From NCBI GenBank assembly GCA_036417435.1, contig CM070903.1, positions 58,876,001-58,940,000 on the forward strand: 64,000 nt of DNA. The letters are read 5' to 3'. The position numbers and the translations under genes were made by a program. This DNA comes from Inia geoffrensis (taxonomy: Eukaryota; Chordata; Mammalia; Artiodactyla; Iniidae). Each line of letters opens with the position of its first letter. The first letter of the stretch is position 1. The notes under the pieces were generated by a model that ran no database searches, had not been told where the DNA came from, and was given only the letters and a program-made list of their open reading frames with translations. This document shows positions 58,461-64,000 of this stretch, one piece after another.

Positions 58461-58462
58461 GG

Positions 58463-58514
<52 letters not shown>
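58463..58514. repeat. (GT)n microsatellite, about 52 bp
   Basis: A GT run with one interruption (tttgtg near 58474). Confidence 0.97.
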
Positions 58515-58518
<4 letters not shown>

Positions 58519-58563
58519 GGGAGTTTTCTGTAATATATCCTGAAGTTTGAAATATCAATTTAG

Positions 58564-58917
58564 GGACTTCTCTGGTGGTGCAGTGGTTAAGAATCCGCCT
58601 GCCAATGCAGGGGACACGGGTTCGAGCCCTGGTCCAGGAAGATCCCACATGCCATGGAGCAACTAAGCCTATGCACCACAGCTACTGAGCCTGCATTCTA
58701 GAGCCCGTGAGCCACGATTACTGAGCCCAAGTGCCACAACTACTGAAGCCCGCATGCCTAAAGCCTGTGCTTTGCAACATAAGAAGCCACTGCAACGAGA
58801 AGCCCACACACAGCAATGAAGAGTAGCCCCCGCTCGCCGCAACTAGAGAAGGCCCGTGCACAGCAACGAAGACCCAATGCAGCCAAAAATAAAATAAATT
58901 TATTAAAAAAAAATTTA
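58564..58917 (+). mobile_element. Long CHR-family SINE
   Basis: Head ggacttctctggtggtgcag, B-box GGTTCGAGCCC, then several units like gccacaactactgaagcccg, and a 3' end gacccaatgcagccaaaaat with an AT-rich tail. About 350 bp, the same long form as 12899-13301. Confidence 0.9.
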
Positions 58918-59375
58918 ATTGGATCTGTTGCATTCACATAAGCTTTCCTCTGAAGCTGCTGTTCCCAGGTCACCCCAAAGGGGGCATGGGAACCATTACT
59001 GTCCCTCTGTCCCCAAGTATGTGTCCATTGAGTGGGACCGAGAGACCATTTCAGCAAATGTCATAGAGAAAAAAGCAGAGACCTCAGTGACCTGCTTCTG
59101 TTTGACTTTCTCTTCAATGCACTCATCAGGTAAGACCAGACAAATGGCTACACTTGCTTTTTCTATTTCATTCCAACAATGAGGAGCTGGGTACATGATG
59201 CGTTAAGGGGAGAGCATAGAAAAAAGAATAAGGCAAGTCCTAAGAAGATCAGAGAATTCACTGTAGGAGACATGTTACTAGGCTCCCTGATGGGAGACCT
59301 TTGTGCGTTCACAGAAGCTGGGAGGGATGCTCTCTCTCCATGTTGCTAGGCCTGATGTCTGTAGGCAGCAGCATT
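58918..59375. other. Unique sequence, no gene seen
   Basis: A frame at 58919-59182 has no recognisable motif or splice framing. Confidence 0.45.
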
Positions 59376-59379
59376 GTAG

Positions 59380-59625
59380 GACAGGCAGTGGGAAGGAGGG
59401 CTGTGGAGTCAGACCCCTGTAATTTAGTCTATTTACTGATGGTGTGCCTTTGGGCAATTCCTAATCTCCCTGTGCCTTACATGCGTTGTGAGTATAATTT
59501 GGATAAGAATTGTACCAACATCATAAAATTGTTGTGAGATTAAATGAGATTATAGATAGGTAGATATTACTTAGAATACCTTCCACATAGTAAAAGAGTT
59601 CAATAACTATTGCTTACTATTACAA
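59380..59625 (+). mobile_element. MIR SINE, nearly full length
   Basis: gctgtggagtcagacccctg, ggtgtgcctttgggcaattc, gttgtgagattaaatgagat, agtaaaagagttcaataact: complete MIR order in sense. Confidence 0.85.
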
Positions 59626-59639
59626 GGAAGAAGAAAAGA

Positions 59640-59855
59640 AACTAATGCTTACTGAATACATACCATGTTCCAGGAATTAGGCTAAAAACTTTCACATTTC
59701 CTCATTTCCTCCTCATAACAACTCTGTATGGTTACTAGTTCAGAGTGATTAACTGGCTTACCCAAGAACAAGTAGCTAACCTGTGACAGATCTTAGATTT
59801 AAAATCAGGTCTTTATTTCACAATAGGATACTTCCTGTCCTGTGCCTCAGTGTTT
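59640..59855 (-). mobile_element. MIR SINE, reverse, tail to tail with previous
   Basis: ttactgaatacataccatgt, ctcctcataacaactctgta, ggcttacccaagaacaagta, ttagatttaaaatcaggtct in reverse MIR order. Confidence 0.8.
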
Positions 59856-59984
59856 GATACACAGAAAGAAAAGGGCAGAATAGATGTGTATTCAGAAGGC
59901 CATGTCTCTGAGAGCTAATGAACTGTCAGGGTTCTCGCTCAATTAAAGATGCTCTGAGTATGAGTGGTTGGCACGCTGCCCACC

Positions 59985-60330
59985 TGTATTAGTAAGGGAA
60001 GGCTTGTTGCTGGAAGAAACAACCCATAGATTTCAGTGGCTTTTCATTGAAGTTTATTGTTCTTACATCAAGGCCAATCATTGTTGATGAATGGGGAGGG
60101 GGTGGAGCTTCTGTACTTAGGAATGTAGATTCCTTCCTTCTTGCCAGTCCTGGGGTCCTCGGTTGCATCCTTTGCCTGCAGCTAGCAAATGAGGGAGAAG
60201 GGTGAGATTGGCACATTTAGATTACTTATGAGTCAGACCTGGAAGTGGACACAGCACTTTTGCCCCATGTTCCTAACCAATAGAATTTGACCGCATGCAA
60301 AAGAGGCCAGAAAAATAGTTTGATGGAGAG
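59985..60330 (-). mobile_element. LTR-like fragment
   Basis: aggcttgttgctggaagaaa, atttcagtggcttttcattg, gaagtttattgttcttacat, then ttcctaaccaatagaatttg resembles a reverse MaLR/ERVL-type LTR. Family is not certain. Confidence 0.4.
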
Positions 60331-61089
60331 CACAGGAGGAAAATAGGTCTTGTGACTAGAAAGCCTATGCCACAGCCTACTCTCTGGTCACCAAATACTA
60401 ATTTCACTCTTTCTTCCACATACAGAACCTACTGTTCCCCTACCCAAGGGAGATAGGGCTAAGTCCCAGGAAGTTCCTGCATCCAGCTCAGAGTCCAGGA
60501 TCTCTGGGCAATGCAGAGTCCTCATCAGGCTTGGATGTGGAGCCTCTGGTGACCTGTGAAGTGAAAACATAACTTATCAGTTCCCACTTTGCACCCCTCC
60601 ACACCACCCCTTTCCCCCTCAATAGATAATGGTCAAGCAATGTACAACTTAAAACAATGTAAAAGGGCAGAATGAGAGACACAGAGCAGCCACTGGTCCA
60701 GCATACTTTCTCTTGGCCAGACATTCTGAAGGGCCCTCCCCTGGCAGCAGGGGAGGTGACTTGGCCAGACCCAGAGTCTGCTCTGGGCGGAACTCCCCTG
60801 TCCCTCATTCTCCATGACACTTAATCCACCCACTAGGGGTTTCTTAATTCTCTATTTTCCTCCAGGGTCACCTCTGAAGTGGGCATGGGGCAATAAGTTT
60901 TCCCTGGGAGCTTAACAGCCTGCTTCCCACTCATGCAAGTTTAGGGGCTCAAGAATAGCTTTAAGCCTTAAACAATCAGAAACCTAATTAGAGCAAGCTT
61001 GTGCTTAGTTTGGCAATATAATTTCCTCAAAGACCCACGAGGCTTCTGACCTATTTGCTTCTAATCAGTAACCACAATCAAGTTCCTTT
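60331..61089. other. Unique sequence, no gene seen
   Basis: Frames at 60388-60833 on the minus strand show no motif or splice framing. Confidence 0.45.
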
Positions 61090-61103
61090 CTAGATATAAT
61101 TCC

Positions 61104-61276
61104 TTTTTAAAAAAATGTATTTTACTGAAGTATAGTTGATTTACAATGTTGTGTTAATTTCTGCTGTACAACAAAGTGATTGAGCTATACACACACACAT
61201 ACATATATATATATTCTTTTTCACAGTCCTTTCCATTATGGTTTATCACAGGATATTGAGTATCAGTTCCCTGTGC
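61104..61276 (-). mobile_element. Short 5'-truncated L1 with TSD
   Basis: Reverse L1 3'UTR (tactgaagtatagttgattt, ctgctgtacaacaaagtgat, tttccattatggtttatcac). CTAGATATAATTCC at 61090-61103 and CTAGACATAATTCT at 61277-61290 match at 12 of 14 positions. Confidence 0.88.
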
Positions 61277-61290
61277 CTAGACATAATTCT

Positions 61291-61884
61291 CAAGTCTGAC
61301 TTTTTTCTTTCCTCTTTCATTTCCATGTATCTTTCTCTCAGGTTCCTGGCAGCTAACTTGAGGCTCACTGAAACAATAGGCTTGGATTCCAGGATATGCC
61401 CCTTATCCTGGTCTTTGCTACAAAGCCACAGTGTGTCAACAAGAAGTCTTAGCGGGTCTTTGTAACTCAGGACATTCTCCAGTCCTATCTCTTACTGTTT
61501 GGAGTTCAGCAGTAAGTGGCTCTTCTAAATTTGTAAGACTCTTGATCTTTGGACTTTTTTCCTTCAGTCTCTGCATGAAAAGCTCTCCTTTCTTGCCTAA
61601 GCTCCTGTACTAAAGGCATTTAAGAGTAATCAACATGCTTTTCACTCTACCTCTTTCTAGCCAGTTTCCTCACAGCTTCAGGCTCAGAAGCATGTAGTCC
61701 TTAAGTTATTACAGATGATATTTGTATGAAATGTTTGGCCAGAGATCAGCAAGGCTCTATAGCTCTCTAGCTTGCTATATTTACTTCCTTATTGTCCGCT
61801 ATCTGACTGCTAAAACAGTACTTCACATTTTAGGCTTTCACTAAGTCAGCATCCCAGTTTTTCTGTCTTGATTTCTGTATAAGA
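61291..61884. other. Unique sequence, no gene seen
   Basis: No repeat or exon recognised. Confidence 0.5.
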
Positions 61885-62255
61885 CAGAGAAGGCTAACTG
61901 CTAGAACCAATAACCCCAAAATATCAGTGGCTAGCACATTAGAAGTTTATTTCTTCCTTATGTCAGGTCTAATTGGCAGCAGGTACTGGAGGACTCCTGT
62001 CTCCACATGCACTCAGGATCCCAGGCTCCCCCACTTTTGGGGCTTTGTCATCTCCTAGACCTCGAGTCCGCTGCTGGATTTTCTATAGGAGGTCTCAGCC
62101 TGCCTGGAAGGGACTCACATCCTCCGTGTTCTCTTGGCCAGAACTCCTCAAAGGCCGCATCTGATTGCAAGGCAAGGTGAAAAATGTAGTCTAGCTGTGT
62201 GGCCAGGGATAAGTGGATATGAGTTGGACAAAGAACTAATCTGTCTCCACCGCGC
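61885..62255 (-). mobile_element. LTR-like fragment
   Basis: ataaccccaaaatatcagtg, agaagtttatttcttcctta, ttggccagaactcctcaaag, gaaaaatgtagtctagctgt follow a common reverse LTR-type repeat. Exact family not named. Confidence 0.5.
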
Positions 62256-63640
62256 TGCCTCTGCCCTGAGGTGCTGAGATGCTCTCAGCTGTAGCATCTG
62301 AGAACACAGGAAGTGAGTATAGCCTGGGGCAGAGGGGGCCCCCTCTTGGTGAACACAGGTCATTGTGCCCTTAAGATAACAAATTAACTTTTTCCCTAGG
62401 CTTTATATTGAGTGAAATCTTTGAATATTGGAAGGCCACTGAAGATAAGGCATGATGTCATATTTTCAGCATCCAACAATTGTTAAGTCTTATTTTGCGG
62501 AAATAGATAATGATTGGTGTGACTTTCTAGAGGGGAACTGCCTCTTCGACGGTTGTTCCTTCTAAAAAATACCTTCTGCACGTTCAGATCCCTCCCTGTT
62601 TACCCCATGTCAGACTGTTTTACATAGAAGTCATTATTATCTCCTTGTTATTATAGCTACTTATATAGCAAGAGATATAAGATTCTAATTAAAGTAAAAT
62701 CATCTCTAGGAGATGGTGTTAAGCTGACTACACTAAGAATCAAGCCATGTTTCAACATTTTGTTAAAAATACAAACGCCGAGATCTGCCTCTGGAGATTG
62801 AACTTGATTACAGAACACCCGGGATGACCTTGATGTTTGGTGTGGTTTGGGGATCACTGTTCAGAGAAGACACTGTTGTTCTTGTCTGTCCAAATTTTAA
62901 GTTAGTATCTTTGGATTGACTATGTGACATGAGTCTTTGAGGATGCACACACACTCTATGGGAGCTTTGGGTTTTGCATCTGGTGTTTCTTCCTGGAGCC
63001 AGGCAGGAGGACCCTCTCCCATCTTTCATTTGGTTGAATCATTGGTTCCTTGTTCTCTTCTTATCTATTACCTAAGCCTGTGAGTTGTCTGATAGCTAAA
63101 TAATTAAAGGCAACTTTCCAGATTTCTAAAAAAGAATAAAAGGCTCTTTGTGGTGCTGGCCTGTTTTCAAAAAACAAAACAGACATGAGATGCTTCGGGT
63201 TCTCTTTTCTTTATGTGAGAGGATCAAGTTAAGAAGTGTAAGCAACGAACACATTGGAGACAAGCCACAAACCTGGGGAGTTTTGCTAGTGGCACACACT
63301 GGTCAAGAAACAGGGAAATGGCTGTTTGACAGAAACTTGCTCCTTTCTTATCCTGTGCTACAGGAGGGTGCACCCTGAGTTGATGAAACACTGATGTTTA
63401 GTCATCGGTGAGCCAGGAAAGGTAGAGCAGGGATGCACATGGCCATTACCTCCCGTTCTAGGAGAGGAAGAGGTTGATCTCTGACCCTGCTGCGTGTGAG
63501 CATCAGAGGCGGGTGCACTTCTGCCCTTCATTTCTCAGGCATGGAAATGATGTACAAGCAACAAAGGTTTGGGAAATTTCTTGTGTGGTCGGAAGACACC
63601 ACTGCCTCTTCCTTTCTCTTGTTCCAGCTCTCCTTGTTGT
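62256..63640. other. Unique sequence, no gene seen
   Basis: No convincing repeat or coding exon. Frames at 62148-62363, 62808-63029 and 63148-63378 lack motifs. Confidence 0.5.
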
Positions 63641-63642
63641 AA

Positions 63643-63815
63643 GGACACTGGACTCTGAGTCAAAAGACCTGAATCCTATTCTGTGTTTAGCTAACTTTGT
63701 GATCTCAGGCAACTCACCCAGTGTCTCTGGGAATTTTCTCATCTGTAAAAGAAGAGGGAGGAATCTGGAATGCCTAGGATCCCTTGCAACTCTACTATGG
63801 TTGTAAAGCCTGGTG
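63643..63815 (+). mobile_element. MIR3-like SINE
   Basis: gacactggactctgagtcaa, gacctgaatcctattctgtg, ctcaggcaactcacccagtg, ttctcatctgtaaaagaaga: MIR order in sense, with a MIR3-like end (tcccttgcaactctactatg). Confidence 0.8.
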
Positions 63816-64000
63816 GTAACCTCCCCTGCCTCCAGGAAGTCCTAATTGGATCTGGAACAATGGACTATCCTGTGATTCACTGCTTGAGTGATATTTTAGT
63901 GCACATTTAAAGATGATAGTTCGGAAGAAAAAATTGCAGGCTCATCTTGGGCATTTTGTGGAGGCAAAAGCATGAGTGTTTTCACATCTTTAACCGCGAA
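63816..64000. other. Unique sequence at window edge
   Basis: Nothing recognised in the last 185 bp. Confidence 0.5.

Noticed and set aside
58412..58648. Frame with a long Thr-His repeat
   Set aside because: It is a translated GT microsatellite plus a SINE head.

Overview
This is a stretch of mammalian nuclear DNA, most likely from a cetacean (a hippopotamid is the nearest alternative). The evidence is the repeat content. There are many tRNA-Glu-derived SINEs of the CHR-1 and CHR-2 type, several with target-site duplications (TSDs) I could place to the base. There are also artiodactyl-type L1 3' ends, a mariner MITE with TTGGGTTGGCCAAAAAGTTC ends, and older placental repeats (MIR, L2, MER5A/hAT, MaLR-like LTRs, L1M). 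I see no Alu, no rodent B1/B2, and no Bov-B or Bov-tA, which argues against primate, rodent or ruminant. There is no prokaryotic, plasmid or organellar signature.

The window is gene-poor, intergenic or intronic. No complete protein-coding gene, rRNA, tRNA gene or CRISPR array can be supported. Almost all long open frames are L1 remnants or antisense readings of SINEs. The best non-repeat coding candidate is a minus-strand exon at 5881-6063 (acceptor, Kozak-like ATG, 57 codons, strong donor). Weaker candidates are a terminal-type frame at 56583-56747 (minus) and a hydrophobic 40-codon phase-0 exon at 53148-53267 (plus).

Layout: 0.1-5.6 kb, SINEs, MIRs and L1/L2/MER5 fragments. 5.7-6.3 kb, the candidate exon. 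6.4-10 kb, LTRs (one nested in another) and a tandem CHR-2 pair. 10.9-12.8 kb, a MIR interrupted first by a mariner MITE and then by a 1.65-kb L1. 12.9-17.8 kb, a long SINE and several L1 pieces, one carrying a CHR-1 insertion. 19-21.8 kb, mostly unique DNA with one LTR. 22.1-23.4 kb, a twin-primed (5'-inverted) L1. 25.2-31.6 kb, a nearly full-length, dead L1. 32-44 kb, unique DNA with MaLR LTRs, L2, MIR and hAT relics. 44.2-49.5 kb, an antisense L1 reaching its 5' end, flanked by a 15-bp TSD and containing a younger L1, a SINE, microsatellites and a GC-rich degenerate tandem 5'UTR. 49.5-64 kb, mostly unique DNA with L2, MIR, L1M, CHR SINEs, a 38-bp micro-L1 insertion and LTR fragments.

The genes do not work together as a system here. 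What the sequence records is the insertion history of retrotransposons, much of it readable to the base from TSDs. I found no convincing previously undescribed biological system. Repeat family names are from recognition of consensus features by eye, without a database search.
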